A DNA stretch of 64,000 bases, taken from NCBI GenBank assembly GCA_935421135.1, contig OW285194.1:8292376-8356375 (forward strand). Reading direction: 5' to 3'. The position numbers and the translations under genes are program-made. Under the pieces are notes generated by a model that made no database searches, had not been told where the DNA came from, and was given only the letters and a program-made list of their open reading frames with translations. Numbering within the stretch: the first letter of the stretch is position 1; the number at the start of each line of letters is the position of its first letter. Shown here piece by piece: positions 46,501 through 64,000 of this stretch. The stretch is from Bugulina stolonifera (taxonomy: Eukaryota; Bryozoa; Gymnolaemata; Cheilostomatida; Bugulidae).

Positions 46501-49051
46501 CGAACTGTCCTGTTTCTAACTGTCAGTTGTGAAATGTCCGGTTTCAAACTGTCTTTTTCGAAATGTCCTTTTACCACTATTAGATTATCTTCTCTCTGAT
46601 AGAGATAAACAGAAATAATACATTCCTAACATACTAATAATATGCGTGTAGTAAACTCTGTCATCTTCTGGGTCCTTCTTAATGCTTTATAATTGAACTA
46701 CAATTTAATCATCTAACTGGACAGATACTGATGCACACACCAGACGACAGTAGAATGACTCCCAGATTTAGTTGAATTAGTTTGCTACTACTAGTTTATT
46801 AGATTTAAGACTTAATTATAATCATGAGTAAAATATTTCTTAGTTCAAATTGATGGTAAATGGAGTAATTGGGGTTTCTATGGAAACTGCTCTCACTCAT
46901 GCGGCACAGGATACAAGATTCGACATAGAACTTGCACCAATCCTACCCCTGCCAATGGTGGTGCCTGGTGTACTGGTACTACTACACAAACCAGCACTTG
47001 CAACACTCAGGCTTGCAAAGGTAATACTGATAGAAATTGGTCAATTGTGTAAATTCCTCTACATAGGGTAGCTTATATTGTGCAAAGCTATCAGCAAATG
47101 TACAAATAAGTGGAAAAAATGCACTCCCATAAAAGTATTGAATTGTACAAAATACTGTGTTTACCATAATAATTTTGCTAAAGTACTGTCCACAACGAAC
47201 TACATGCGGCTCATGAGATGTCTGCAGGAACATGGTACATGAAATATAATAAGATTATGGCTCCAGACTTCAAATGGCCACCAGAACTAAAATTTCCTAG
47301 AGTTGTATTCTCCCTGTAATTTTATTGATAGTGTTTCTGAGTCAGTATTTGGGAAAATTGCATCTAATGAAAAGCATCTATTCGTAGTTGGATTTTTTAA
47401 ATCAAGCTAGGGCTTCCGCTCACCTACATGTACTTGTAAACTCTGTAATATATCCCCACCTAATTTTAGGACACAGAAGCGTCTAAAAACCTTTTATTCC
47501 ACATTGCGTGTTAGCTCTTAACTAATAAAATCACTTCTTTCATTCTTTTTTTATCTGTTGCGATCCAATCTCGTCGTACTTGTTGCTACATAATAAACCT
47601 AAATTATCCTATATGACTTGCATATTTTGAATGTAGACTATGTGTGGCTTGGATCATGTGCTAAAGCTAAATACAACGCATTAATCAATGTACATCTTAC
47701 TGAAAGAGAATCAAACGTCACAGTTGCTTTATGATGGTATACTTCTGGTATTCTTACTGTAGTTGATGGGAATTGGAGTCCATGGGGCTCTTATGGAGAT
47801 TGTTCCAGAGAATGCGGATCAGGAAGCAAGAGTAGAAGTAGATCTTGTACTTATCCAGCTCCTTCAAATGGAGGAGCCGACTGCACTGGTAGTTCTAAGG
47901 AAACTGCTAGCTGCAACACCCAACCTTGCAAAGGTAGAGTTAACGGCATCAATTATAAACTTGACATATTTCGATTCTCAAATACATATACATTGAATTC
48001 AGTAATAAATATCATACATGTCGAATGGATGATTACAATTCTCTACTGAAGATAAAAATAGTAAACAATGAATCTCACATATGCATATCACATGCCGTCA
48101 GCTGCCAACTGATTTATTTATGAGTCAGTACTAAAACAGATTTTAATCCTCTTTTTGCAATCACGCAAAGGCTATTGAATTCAACCTAAATTTATACGTG
48201 AAACGTAACCCAGTAAACTCCCATAATATAATACCCATTGTAAGTTTGCATGATAGTTGTGTGCATATACATCACAGGCCAGGTAGATGGAGGATGGAGT
48301 GAGTGGGGTTACTATGGTGATTGTTCTAAACAATGTGGTACTGGATACAAGAGTAAAAGTAGGGCTTGTACTAACCCCGCCCCTTCGAAAGGTGGTGCTA
48401 AATGTTCAGGCAGTTCTACGCAAACCACTAGTTGCTATGGTAACTCGAAGACATGCAAGGGTAAGATCACAGTGTGAAAATTGTAAAACTTAAGAACTGG
48501 TCAGTCAGTTATTGAATAAAAAACATGTGGGATCATGTAGACAGTATCATAATTTATTTGATTGAAATGCTAGATTGGGATTAGGGTAGAAGTAGTATAG
48601 CATTTAGATAAATTAAAAGCAGGCAAGTTATTCTGTTGTTCCAACAGTTGATGGAGGCTGGAGCGACTGGTCCAATTTTGGATCTTGCTCTGTTACCTGT
48701 GGTGTCGGGTTAAAAGAAAGAGATAGAACCTGCACTAAGCCACGGCCAAAAAAAGGAGGCAAGAAATGTGAAGGGGATGCGTGGGAGAAACAGATATGCA
48801 ATACACACAAGAAGTGTAGGAACTACAGTAAGCAGTTTCAGTTGACTAACACATATTAATGTATAATAATACAAACTACACTGTAATTTTTGTGATTGTG
48901 ACTGCATTGCAGAAACAATTTCCCCAACATACAAGTAGATGGTTATTTAGATTTCCTTTTTAAATCTTGTATGTCACCGTAGCTGGTAAATAAGCATTTC
49001 CATAATGTTCTCACATATTGCACTATGATTGCTTCAGGTGATTACTATTAG
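37508..49051 (+). CDS. Gene F: secreted protein with Pro/Tyr repeats and 15 TSR domains
   Basis: Eighteen coding exons, all joined in phase 1, 956 residues. Signal exon 37508-37550 (MTRLIPLLGVITFIG). Low-complexity exon 37773-37979: HRYYNNRHQPRHQPHNRY, then tandem ARYNPP repeats. TSR exons: 38859-39032, 40049-40219, 40939-41109, 41554-41724, 42156-42326, 42427-42597, 43706-43876, 44214-44384, 44764-44934, 45315-45491, 45836-46012, 46844-47020, 47763-47933, 48278-48460, 48648-48827. Last exon 49038-49051 adds SDYY and the stop. Each TSR has six Cys (group 1 type, CSKQCGGGYxTRTR, NGGAQCYG, SCNTHPC). Most have a WxxW motif that can be C-mannosylated; TSRs 1 and 2 have Cys instead of Ser (WCNWG). 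TSRs 3-5 and 6-8 are near-identical groups, showing exon duplication; TSR 15 is of the CSVTCGVG type, like gene A TSR 2. AATAAA at 49376. Likely an extracellular matrix or adhesion protein. Confidence 0.85.
39365..39754 (-). mobile_element. LINE fragment in gene F intron
   Basis: The minus strand encodes METVTLTKRQ, LRMLRFALEVTRLDRIKNEHI and RLGWYGHVLWRDRNYLGRRV, the typical end of a non-LTR retrotransposon reverse transcriptase, followed after a frameshift by RRFLDVVRQEMKMVSVTE. It is 5'-truncated and frameshifted, so inactive. It sits between TSR exons 1 and 2. Confidence 0.75.
41865..42010 (+). repeat. SINE-like repeat family 2, copy 2
   Basis: Contains an A-box-like TCTAGTGGCAATGTATATGC, a B-box-like GAGTTTAAACCCCAG, and the body blocks CTATTTCTGAAGACGTGG and CTGGCTGCTTA shared with 2640-2762. 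It lies in the intron between TSR exons 4 and 5 of gene F. Confidence 0.55.
46286..46575. mobile_element. Palindromic MITE-like element with GTTCGAAA motif arrays
   Basis: Both ends consist of short tandem motifs of the form GACAGTTCGAAA(C). The right array is inverted relative to the left (shared TTCGAAAAAGACAGTT). The middle is an AATTAATT-rich stretch. A 13-bp direct repeat, ACTATTAGATTAT, flanks the whole (46273-46285 and 46576-46588), consistent with a target duplication. It lies between TSR exons 11 and 12 of gene F and has no coding capacity. Confidence 0.7.
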
Positions 49052-49899
49052 TCATAAGATGAAGGGACTCGCAACTTCGGTTGGGGGGAGTCACTAGGCT
49101 GGGTTGAAGTTACATCACTTATTAAAACACTTGATTTATTTCAATTTTTGAATCAACTGATTTGTTTTAATTTCTCATACAATTCATTAGTTATTAGCAG
49201 TCTAACGGATAAATACTGTATGGTATTGGTAATGTTGAAATTTTATTTGTAATCTGTGTTTATTCTTTGTCCTCATAAACATGTACATGTGGTTGGGGAG
49301 GCTAATAGTTCACCTTTTGAGTTATACATAAAATATATTTTGAGACAATTAATTTGTAAACTTGTGGTTTTTGAGAATAAAATAAAAAGACAAAGTTGAA
49401 CTTGGTAGACAAATTACTTCTATAGCTTACAAGTATATTGAGATATATTAAGCAACCGCATTTTATATTGGCCTGCATAGTTCAGGCATTAGCAACTTTC
49501 TGATTTTCCAGCAACATTAAATAGGCATGTCAATATATCACAGGCAAAATTAAATCTAAATTTACTTTGTACCAAACCATGATGATGTTATTCACAGCAC
49601 GACATTCTTACACATGTTACCAGACGACTGAGTTAGCCGACTGTATAATTTGAATAATTAACAAAAAGTTTTAATATGCATTATTATAGAAATTTATTCA
49701 TACACCTCATTTAAAAGAGTTGACATGACGATATCACAATTCTTAAGTTTCTGATTAACAAACAAACAATATAAACAAAAATAGTAACACAACCTGTTAT
49801 AGAAATATAAAAAGTGCTTTATAAAATAACTGAAAATTTCTCTGTAGTCTTCCAGCAGTTCGGTAATAGTAGCTGCTAGGAGTCATATTGACGAGGTTG
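49052..49899. other. Convergent 3' ends of genes F and G
   Basis: The two stop codons are 849 bases apart, tail to tail. Gene F has AATAAA at 49376-49381 and gene G has TTTATT (AATAAA on minus) at 49693-49698, so the predicted 3' UTRs just avoid overlap. No other gene seen. Confidence 0.55.
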
Positions 49900-55626
<5,727 letters not shown>

Positions 55627-56307
55627 TCTGAAATATGAAATTTGTAAGTTTATTTTATTTGTAAATATACATTTAGTATGATAGCGTTACTTTTGCCATC
55701 TGTTCAACCTAATCCAGTTTTTAACTACAATATTGATACACTATGCCTGCATAATGTACATGTTACATGTACATGTATATGTGTGGACTATCACATTATT
55801 GTACAATGTATAGGCTAAGTATTCCGTGGTAATATTAGATTAATATTAGCTTATACATGTACTTCCTAGGTTTAGGCTGCCAAATATTGGATTTCATTTA
55901 CATGTACATCTATAATAATCATAGACATAAATATTATTTATTGTATAATATCATTTAGTACATGTGCTACACTGATAGCATGTAATATAACAAATACTCC
56001 GCAAATAGACTTATTTATTTCTTTTAAAGTAAACCAATTAGCTATTTGAATTATTACATGAGAACCGATACTAGCAGCCAAAAGTCGCTGAGTATATCCA
56101 CATAGGAATTCAGTGGCACACACCACCATATGCAGTACTTTGAACTACCGGTCCAGTGTACCAACCTAATATATTCTCCTTCCAACTCTATTGACCAGTT
56201 TATGAGTGTTATTTACTATAAGTATGTATATACATGTATAGTACTTACGTTCAGCCTTGCTCTTCCAAAGTTAATTTGTTAATTGAATTCTAGTCCTACA
56301 GCTCTCC

Positions 56308-56315
56308 TTTTTATA
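56308..56315 (-). promoter_or_regulatory. TATA box of gene G
   Basis: TTTTTATA on plus is TATAAAAA on minus. The non-coding exon 1 ends at 56249 with the donor AAC|GTAAGT, and the signal-peptide exon follows at 55627. Confidence 0.7.
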
Positions 56316-57329
56316 CCTCAACAACTCCATCAATCATGCGAGAGTAGGAGATGATGACAGCTAGTTGAAACGTACCACTCGATGATTCGGCACCATGGAA
56401 TGAGTATTTTCCATATTTCTGCATAAAACCGTGCACGGACCTATTTATCGGTGTATCATGTGTATGGTGCTCTTGTCACGCACGAAGATCCAATTAATTC
56501 TAATTGTACTTCCTTTATCAGAGAGTTTCTGACTGGGTGATTAATTTCTTTTTAATTTTCCCTAATTATTACTTTGGGAAGTTACTACCAGTTGACATTA
56601 CTACAAGTCAAAATGTATAAATATACATGTATCGTTTCAGCATCTTCTCCGCAAAAAATCAAATCATAATTTGCATTTGAATTGCTAGACACTCGAATTG
56701 ATAACATGAAAACACAACTCAAGGAAGTGAAAACAAGTGGTTACCTGAACTACCCTCTTACGTGGTGCTAGTCTGAGATCCTACATGCCATCCATAAATA
56801 GCATAAGTAGTTAATCACACTTACAAATTATCATTTAGTGCCATGTGTAGAATGATGCAATCAACAAGGTATTTTGGGAAATTATATTAATACTTTAATC
56901 TTACATTAATATTATAATAATTATTATATTATGCAATGAAATACAAGTGAATGTTAGAGCCAAAATTTTTTTTACTCTTGATAAACTCTTCATCTGCTCC
57001 AAAAAAGCTAATCTATTTCAACTAGCCAATTTACTTTCCTGTTTGTGTCACGAGAAACTGTAAAAGATGACTGAATCTGCAGTAGTTCCATTCATTTAAT
57101 ATCCAGTGGACTAATAACTCACGTAATTAAATACAATGCAATGTGTAGGTACTCTATGCAGCTCCAGAGGCTAGGCAGACAAGTCAGTTACAACAACCAG
57201 AGATATCGACACCAGACTTAGTTTAGATTAATGTAGGCGTAATGCACACTCTTCAGGAACCTTCCTCCCACATCCCATGAAAATTACCAGTTTTAATCTT
57301 AGCTCTTAATCTCAGGTAAGAACACAATG

Positions 57330-57510
57330 TTCTAGAAAGATCGGCATTTGTCTCACTTGGAGTGGGGACGGCATCAAAGTGGCCAGGTTGTACAAGAGCA
57401 TTATATGGTTGGATGCCCTTCTTAACACCACCAATGGCCTTTAGGGGATCAAACTTGGATCTCCTTATGGAATTCCAGAGCTCTAACTAATTCACCCACA
57501 TCTCACTATT
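57330..57510 (-). repeat. tRNA-derived SINE, copy 2
   Basis: The reverse complement contains GATCCAAGTTTGATCCCC (B-box region), then AAAGGCCATTGGTGGTGTTA, AGAAGGGCATCCAACC and ATAATGCTC, in the same order as copy 1 at 91-300. Confidence 0.65.
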
Positions 57511-60500
57511 TACACAGTATTAGATACAGTAGAGCTCATATTAGTGTTTTCTATACTTTACAGAGTTGCAATAATATTTTACATTATGAAATATTCCTCC
57601 TTCACCCCTGTAAGGCATCAATCAATAATATTCAATAAAGTTTTGGTCATCAGGAACAAATCATGACAACAATGTGGTTGATTGATTATTACAAATGTTT
57701 AGTCTAGATCACTGTGCTACTCTTCCCCATATGACCAGCTGTACCCAGTGAAGTGGTGAGATAACTTTCTATTTTCTGTACATTTTCCTGTACCAAATTT
57801 TTAATTGCTAGAGGAGCTATTGCTTCATCTATAAAGAATTACTTTTGTTGCAACAATCTTTTAATAAAATTCATTATCAGTTTCCAGTTCCACTTCCTAC
57901 AATTTACATAATTATCTCAATTGGAGAAAGCTAGCGACAGGGCAAAGTGTGTATGAATCATGGTGGCAATATATACATGTATATATTTACGATTGGTTGC
58001 ATTCCTTCCTAAGTGCTATTGCCCAATGACAGCTGTATCTGGTAGCGCCTGTATCGATTATTAAATTTTACTTCTGAACTTGTCTGCTGCAGCAGTGATG
58101 TCTCTATTGGATGAATCTGCTCAGTAGGCTAAAGCCCGTTTAATGGGGAAACTTCCCGCCCTATTATACACATTTTACAACATCAACAACCCCTACACAC
58201 ATCTGCAGACGTGGGCCTACAGAATAAACATGTCCCTTATATTACAGTATTATAGGCTTATTTTCCCTAAGTATTTCCTGGAAGAGGCAGTAAAAATTAT
58301 ATTTCATCCCTCCTTTCATTTCTATCAGTTAATGATTCACTCTTTGGTTATGGCTATTACTGTTATAAGATAACAATTAAAGTGTTACTATTATTGGATT
58401 ACTGGATCCAAAAAGTGGTAGACTGTGACAGGCACACACTAGAGCTAGAGGAACTTTGTTTGGCCACAAGAGCTCGTTAACAGATCATATCTGAGTAGCT
58501 ACAATCAATTGCTGTGATTTATGAAGACTTGTATTCAACACGTGCTAGAAAAAATGTGAAGATAAAAATAAGAATAGCATCATGACTTTTATTACTGGGA
58601 ACAATTTTTGAACAAGTTGTAACAGCATATTTGTATTTTTGTCACCCCACAAGCACAAAATGATGTGTTGTTAAAAGATTTTATCGGCTTATTGTGCTTT
58701 CAAAAATATTCCATATTCTGCATGGTCTGTAGATGACATTGCCTGTATGCAAATATTATTTTAGATCGTGTTTCTGTTACTAGCGCTCTCTTTTAGGTCA
58801 CGTGATTCAACTTGCTGGTGTATTGCAAAGAAGACAACTACTACGTTGGTGGGCAAACATTAATTTGACAACTTTTTAGAAAACATCTACACTAAAGCAT
58901 TGACATACAATGTACATGCAACCAAATAACCTGCATATACGCCTAATCTATTATTATTTTGAAAATAATATTGGATGTTCAAGTATAATCATTGGTCGAC
59001 AGGGTCTTGCTTACAAAATAGTCTTAAATATCTCATATATTGTCCCAGCATTCTCTCTGTCGTCATATTCGCTTGCTACAAAACTAGTTTTTTTACATGA
59101 CCAAAATAATGAGCGTCATTATTTCAGAACCATTGTATGTAGCTGATGCCCTTCAACTTCTAAAGAATAGATGGGTTGCGACCTAGCTTTCAAGCCAATC
59201 CCCAACTCCCCACCCACTATTTGGAGGATATAGAACACATGCTATGTTATACATAATATAATTTATACAGTATGTGTTGACATTACCCGATTGTGGGTAT
59301 GACAGTGCAAATTACAATAACCAAAAGTGTATAAGTAAATACATCTATAGCAACTGCAAGTGAGCTGAAAATATGTGACTTCCTTATTTATGCAAATCCT
59401 CACATATAATATGCTTTGCCTTCATGCAGTCCTTTGATACTGATGGTGTATAGAACATTAATTCTATGAATTTCTGGTGCTAACAATGTGGTACAGGAAT
59501 TGCTATCTGAATAATTTACATATATTTATTTTATGCAATCTATTATTATAAACATAAACATGTTTGTAGACACGCTGTGTAGCTTATTTACTACGAATGT
59601 AAATCAGATTAAGGCCTACACTATGTCTACAATGCGCATGCATTATCCTAGACGTGGGAAGTAGAACCCTGTACCATGCAGAATATGGTAATTAACTGAC
59701 TAATTAACATCCACTGTTACAAGCAGATTACTGTTCTGTCCAATCCTCTACAACCCCAGATCTTGTTTACCAATTTGAACTTTGGGTTTGAGGTGGAACA
59801 ATAGGCATTGTAAAGAACAATTTCTCCTGCTGGAGCTTAAGTAGATTTGGCCTGTCTCTCTGATAATTGGTTATTATTTAAGGTGAAACTGTTTATACAA
59901 TCACTATCACTTTTAATGAAGACATTAATTGAAGGTATCAAGACAAAGTTGGAGTAATACTTATTATAATAATTCTGAGATTTGACATTACATATAAGTA
60001 AGTCTACGTTGTGTTTTGAGGAAAATATCACGTAACAAGAGGTCGAGTGTTAGGTGATCAGTTTCAAATAAATGTATAGGACTTGTCAAAAAAACTCTAT
60101 TATTAGATTTTTATTGAGTAAATAGCTTAGGTAACATAAAAAAACTCTTTTCCAGATTGAAGAGAGAGACTTAGTACAGACCCTACAAAATAATGTATAA
60201 TCCAAGAAGCTGTGAATTTAGCTAACAATGTCCAGCTGCAATCAGTCACAAGTCCAAGGTGACATACTGTGAACTTGGCTTGTGGAATGCCCTGTAGTTG
60301 GCTAATCTGAATAGATGTAGGAATAGCAGTTTATTTGGGAGAGAAAAATTGAGAAGAATGGCCAAGAACATTGAATTTCATACAACATGACATTATAAAC
60401 ATGTGTTAGAATTGCATGTACACGATTGTATGCTGTATACCTAAATTCACATGGGTAAAAATGAATGTCGAGTGACATGCACATGAATATCGTATGCCTG

Positions 60501-62860
60501 ACTTAGGCAATAACAACTAGTACACATAAATTGTAACTAGACTGCTGCACAGCATTGATGCTTGCTACCTACAAAACACCTAAACTATTATGTTATATGG
60601 TAATATTATTATGCTAATGTATTTGACTCAGCAAAAATTTTACTTGGTACAAGCTGATGTTACCTAACAACTTTGTTATAATTAAACATAATGACTCGTT
60701 GCCATACCATTCTCTGAGTGTCTCTCTTATCAATAATTTATGGCAAGTGGTCGTGCCACACTTGAATCAAACAAGTACAGTTATTCTATTAGACTGACAT
60801 ATGTATCCATCAATCATTGTTCTTCACCTAAAATAGTTTTAAATCTATTTATTCCTAAGAAACTTGAGGGTAATAAATAGCTCCTTATTTGGAAATTGGT
60901 GTCGATGTCTATTCTTTCTATTAACAGATCTGTTCAAGTTGTATAATACACTTCCAAGTATCTTTAGCCAGTAAAGTTAAGGAGGGTTGCCTCAATATGG
61001 TGGTTGAGATGCTAAAAGTCTGTTAGGACACGAATCAAAACTTCAACCACCCCATTCAATTTGTCACCTTACCAGCCCAATACCTGTCCCTTGTTGGCCA
61101 TATTTATCACAGGAGCAAAACTAATGTAACTGCACGCTATATTGCTTGAACACACATCCTGTTTTAACTACGACTTGACAGAAGGTGCATTCAAGATGGC
61201 TTTAATGATTCATAGCTGGAATTAAAAAAGACTTAAGAAGTAGATAACTAATGATAGGTTAGCGGGTACACCCCCACCCACAGGGTTATATTTATCTTTT
61301 CATTAGTAAGAGTAAAAAATGATTTGCAATTATACTGCACAATTTATTAGATCTGTTAAGAGTATTGCAATTATTCCATGCGTATGTAGTAATATATTGA
61401 TAACATGAATAGATATTTTTGAGTAAAACGAGTTTAGATTTCACATATAAAAAGGGAACTTTCTAAGCAAAATTTATTCTCACTGATCATATGTTTACAT
61501 GAACTTTATGGTACATTTCACGAATTGCATTAATAATTTGAAACAGACAAATCCCATATGCAGTGTGAAGAGCAATACATTCCATCTTTTGAAGTTACAT
61601 ATTATTTGGAACAAAGTTGAGTAGAAAATTATGGGAACATCTGGGATACGATCTTTTTGGCTGACGATTTATATTATCGAAAATTGGAATGATTCAACAG
61701 CAGTTGATATTATCCAGTAGGTGTTTAATGCTTGATTTATGGTAACATTGTGTGTTACTCTACAATCTAAATATAAACCATTAATAGACTACAAATCATG
61801 TACATACGTTACCAGGGAACATGCCTGACAGACCTATTATTATCATTTTCTAGATTACTTACTATTTGCACTATTTTAATATCTTGATGCCGCAATGGCT
61901 AAAGGCCAGTGCTTCTAGGCTAAAGATTTGCTGAGCCACTGCATTACTCTATTTAAGTAAGCTACTGCTTTGTCAATTCCTTGAAATTTTTGCCTTGCCA
62001 TCATTTTTAACAAGATGTTTTACAATCATACGGTGTTGTGTTCAATGTACCACTTTGCTGTAAAGCTTATTTGAACACGACAATAACAATTCTACGGTAA
62101 GTTTAATGTTAGTTGTGATAGGCAAAATCTCTTACAAATGTTAAAATTTGCAAAGACCACGTACATTTCTTTCTCAACAAGGATTAATTGTGAAAGCAAC
62201 TCCTGGCTTAGCCAAGTCACCCAAGTAAAAGAGAAGACAACTCCCAGGCCTATTCATTACTGTTGATACAAACATGGCAGGGTCGTTGAAATGGTTTTAT
62301 AATGCATGGGGGAGTAGGCACCAACATTATATAGCCTGTATAATATAATATTATAATCGATCACAAAAACAATTCAAACAAACAACCTCTGCTATACCTG
62401 GCGCAATGGTTGGGATTCTAAGCCTTAAAAGGTTAATTTCTCCTACTGTATATTGTACCAATTGATTTCAACCAATAACTAACATAATTATAAAGATTCA
62501 TTCTTTCTATTGATGCAGCAATAAAGCATGATTTGTCAGTATATTCCTTGTATTTTATAACGGATTTCCAATTCAACTACTATTTTATATCCGAGAGTAA
62601 GTTCAACAGGGTGCGACAACTCCCTAACTTTGCAAAACATTATGGTCATTTTCTTAATGGAAAACACACCAATGGTGAGTGAGCTTCAGAATTTTCTCGA
62701 TTAAAATTATTTAAAACTATCATGATAAATATCCTTATATTTGGAATTACGTTTGTAGCGCATGCTAAAGTAGTGCTGAACAGTGTTTCGGTTTCATTCA
62801 GTTTCATTGGAAATTATCCTCTCTCAGTTCAGAACCGAAAACCACGGTGTGATTTGATTC

Positions 62861-63133
62861 AAGGTGTCTTCGCGACCTCTTGGACGGACCTAGGTTGCAA
62901 GTAAAAACTACAAGATGGCCGTCCGACCTAGGCCAGAAGGGCTATTGGCCTGAGATTTTGCTTGGCCAGACGAAACCATCCCTAGCTCACCAGCACGCCT
63001 AACTTTTTCACGCAATAATGAGGACTTTGCTTTTGGCCCAGTCTAGTGTATTCACGATTCTGTGACAAATTTGTGCCAGAAAATATTTTTGCAAATTGGC
63101 CTGGGTCTGCTATTTAGGTTGCGAAGACACTTT
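62861..63133. mobile_element. MITE-like element with 18-bp terminal inverted repeats
   Basis: Ends 62861-62878 (AAGGTGTCTTCGCGACCT) and 63116-63133 are reverse complements with two mismatches. The interior is non-coding and GC-richer than the flanks. A clear target duplication is not visible, so the superfamily is open. Confidence 0.55.
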
Positions 63134-63800
63134 CAGTATTCATTTTTAATTGCATCTACGTCATCATCTCTTTAGCGTATTCATTTCTTGCTGCAACCAC
63201 GCTTGCCTTTCAGTGATGGTGGGTTGTAGCTTTAATCAGTGTTTCTCATATATAAGGAAGTATATATTGTTGTAAAGAATTAGTAATAAATATTTATAAT
63301 TTATTAAATGAAATCATAACGTAGGCCATTATACATTTTACATGTTGTTAAACAACGGAGTGTGACAACTCCCAAAAATTGGCGTGAAATTAAAATTTTG
63401 ATTCGATCTATTTTTTCAAATGTTTAAAAAACTAAGAGAACTGAACAGTAGCACACAGCCTCAGTTTCATTCAATTTATTTTAAGTACAACCTAAAAGCC
63501 GAATTCAAGCGCAACTCAAAGCTACCCAGTACTAAAACTCTCCACCAATAAGATCAGAAATGTCGTCTACTCAGGTAACCAGTGTTCCAGTTTGCCTTTG
63601 TATTTTATACAGTTGTGATATTGGAGAGCAACCTTGACAGTGAATAAATGTGGTTACCATGGTGAAAGAGTTTATAGCTATTGTAATTTACGGTTCACTG
63701 AAGAGAGCCACTACCCACTCTTATCTTGCTAATAATATGTGAAACAAACTAAAATTTAGCTGACTTCCTATTTTGAGTTTGATAGTTTGCCCACATGGAA

Positions 63801-63806
63801 GTCTCT

Positions 63807-63867
<61 letters not shown>

Positions 63868-63874
63868 AGGGACG
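63801..63874 (+). tRNA. tRNA-Asn (anticodon GTT)
   Basis: Full cloverleaf. Acceptor stem 63801-63807 pairs with 63867-63873 (one G-T pair), discriminator G at 63874. D-arm with GGCGCAATCGGTTAGCGC. Anticodon stem TTCGG/CCGAA with loop CTGTTAA, anticodon GTT at 63835-63837. T-arm GGTGG/CCACC with loop TTCAAGC. No intron. A T-run starts at 63880, a fitting pol III terminator. Confidence 0.97.
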
Positions 63875-63878
63875 ATAT

Positions 63879-63885
63879 GTTTTTT
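63879..63885 (+). terminator. Pol III T-run terminator of tRNA-Asn
   Basis: A run of T directly after the tRNA 3' end (GATATG then T6), as needed for RNA polymerase III termination. Confidence 0.75.
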
Positions 63886-64000
63886 ATTTCTTTTTCAGGT
63901 AGTAAAATTTTGGGTTCCATTTGATGCAATTTCTATCATATTCCATCAGTATTGTCTACTCACAACTAGGTGGTCACCAGTAAGGATGCAGTATGCACAG

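Larger units (their letters stand above)
56320..63800. other. Long gene-poor flank
   Basis: About 7.5 kb where no coding exon with a domain, signal peptide or consistent splicing could be supported on either strand. It contains the inverted SINE copy at about 57330-57510, the MITE-like element at 62861-63133, and scattered TACATGTA palindromes. Exons of an unrecognised gene could be missed. Confidence 0.45.

Overview
This is a eukaryotic, AT-rich, intron-rich animal window. Spliced genes have GT/AG introns, TATA boxes, AATAAA signals, a nuclear tRNA-Asn, tRNA-derived SINEs, a LINE tail and a PIF/Harbinger transposon. The thrombospondin type 1 repeat (TSR) arrays, secreted low-complexity proteins, short introns and the many copies of the palindrome ACATGT/TACATGTA make me think of a marine invertebrate, most likely a sponge. 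That attribution is inference from style, not from a marker gene.

The window is dominated by one family of secreted modular proteins that I reconstructed exon by exon with consistent phases. Each gene has a TATA box, a non-coding first exon, a signal-peptide exon (exactly 43 coding nt in six of the seven), a low-complexity exon, zero to fifteen symmetric phase 1-1 TSR exons, and (six of seven) a 14-nt last coding exon that ends the protein in Tyr-Tyr (Tyr-His in gene A) before the stop.

Members from left to right: gene 1 (1509-2951, +; Ser/Arg/Gly-rich, ends in a TSR stub); gene A (13818-19477, +; poly-Ser/Gly/His/Lys plus two TSRs, with a 4-kb Harbinger element in an intron); genes B, C and D (23340-24032, 26652-27409, 30345-31132, +; tandem copies of A that lost both TSR exons); gene F (37508-49051, +; Pro/Tyr repeats plus 15 TSRs); gene G (49900-55626, -; short Gly/Tyr segment plus 9 TSRs). 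F and G are convergent.

Other genes: gene H (4766-8360, -), an unrecognised six-exon secreted Cys- and Thr-rich protein; a single-exon alpha-1,3-fucosyltransferase-like gene (33194-34480, +) interrupted by one in-frame TAA; the two Harbinger genes (MADF/BESS protein and DDE transposase); and tRNA-Asn at 63801-63874.

The rest is intergenic or intronic sequence holding MITE-like elements (9313-9692, 46286-46575, 62861-63133), paired hairpins, SINEs, LINE remnants, microsatellites and a 27-bp minisatellite. The long right flank (56320-63800) shows no gene I can support. Functionally, the family looks like extracellular matrix, coat or adhesive proteins in which a fast-changing N-terminal segment is attached to TSR domains. 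This role is inferred from domains only.
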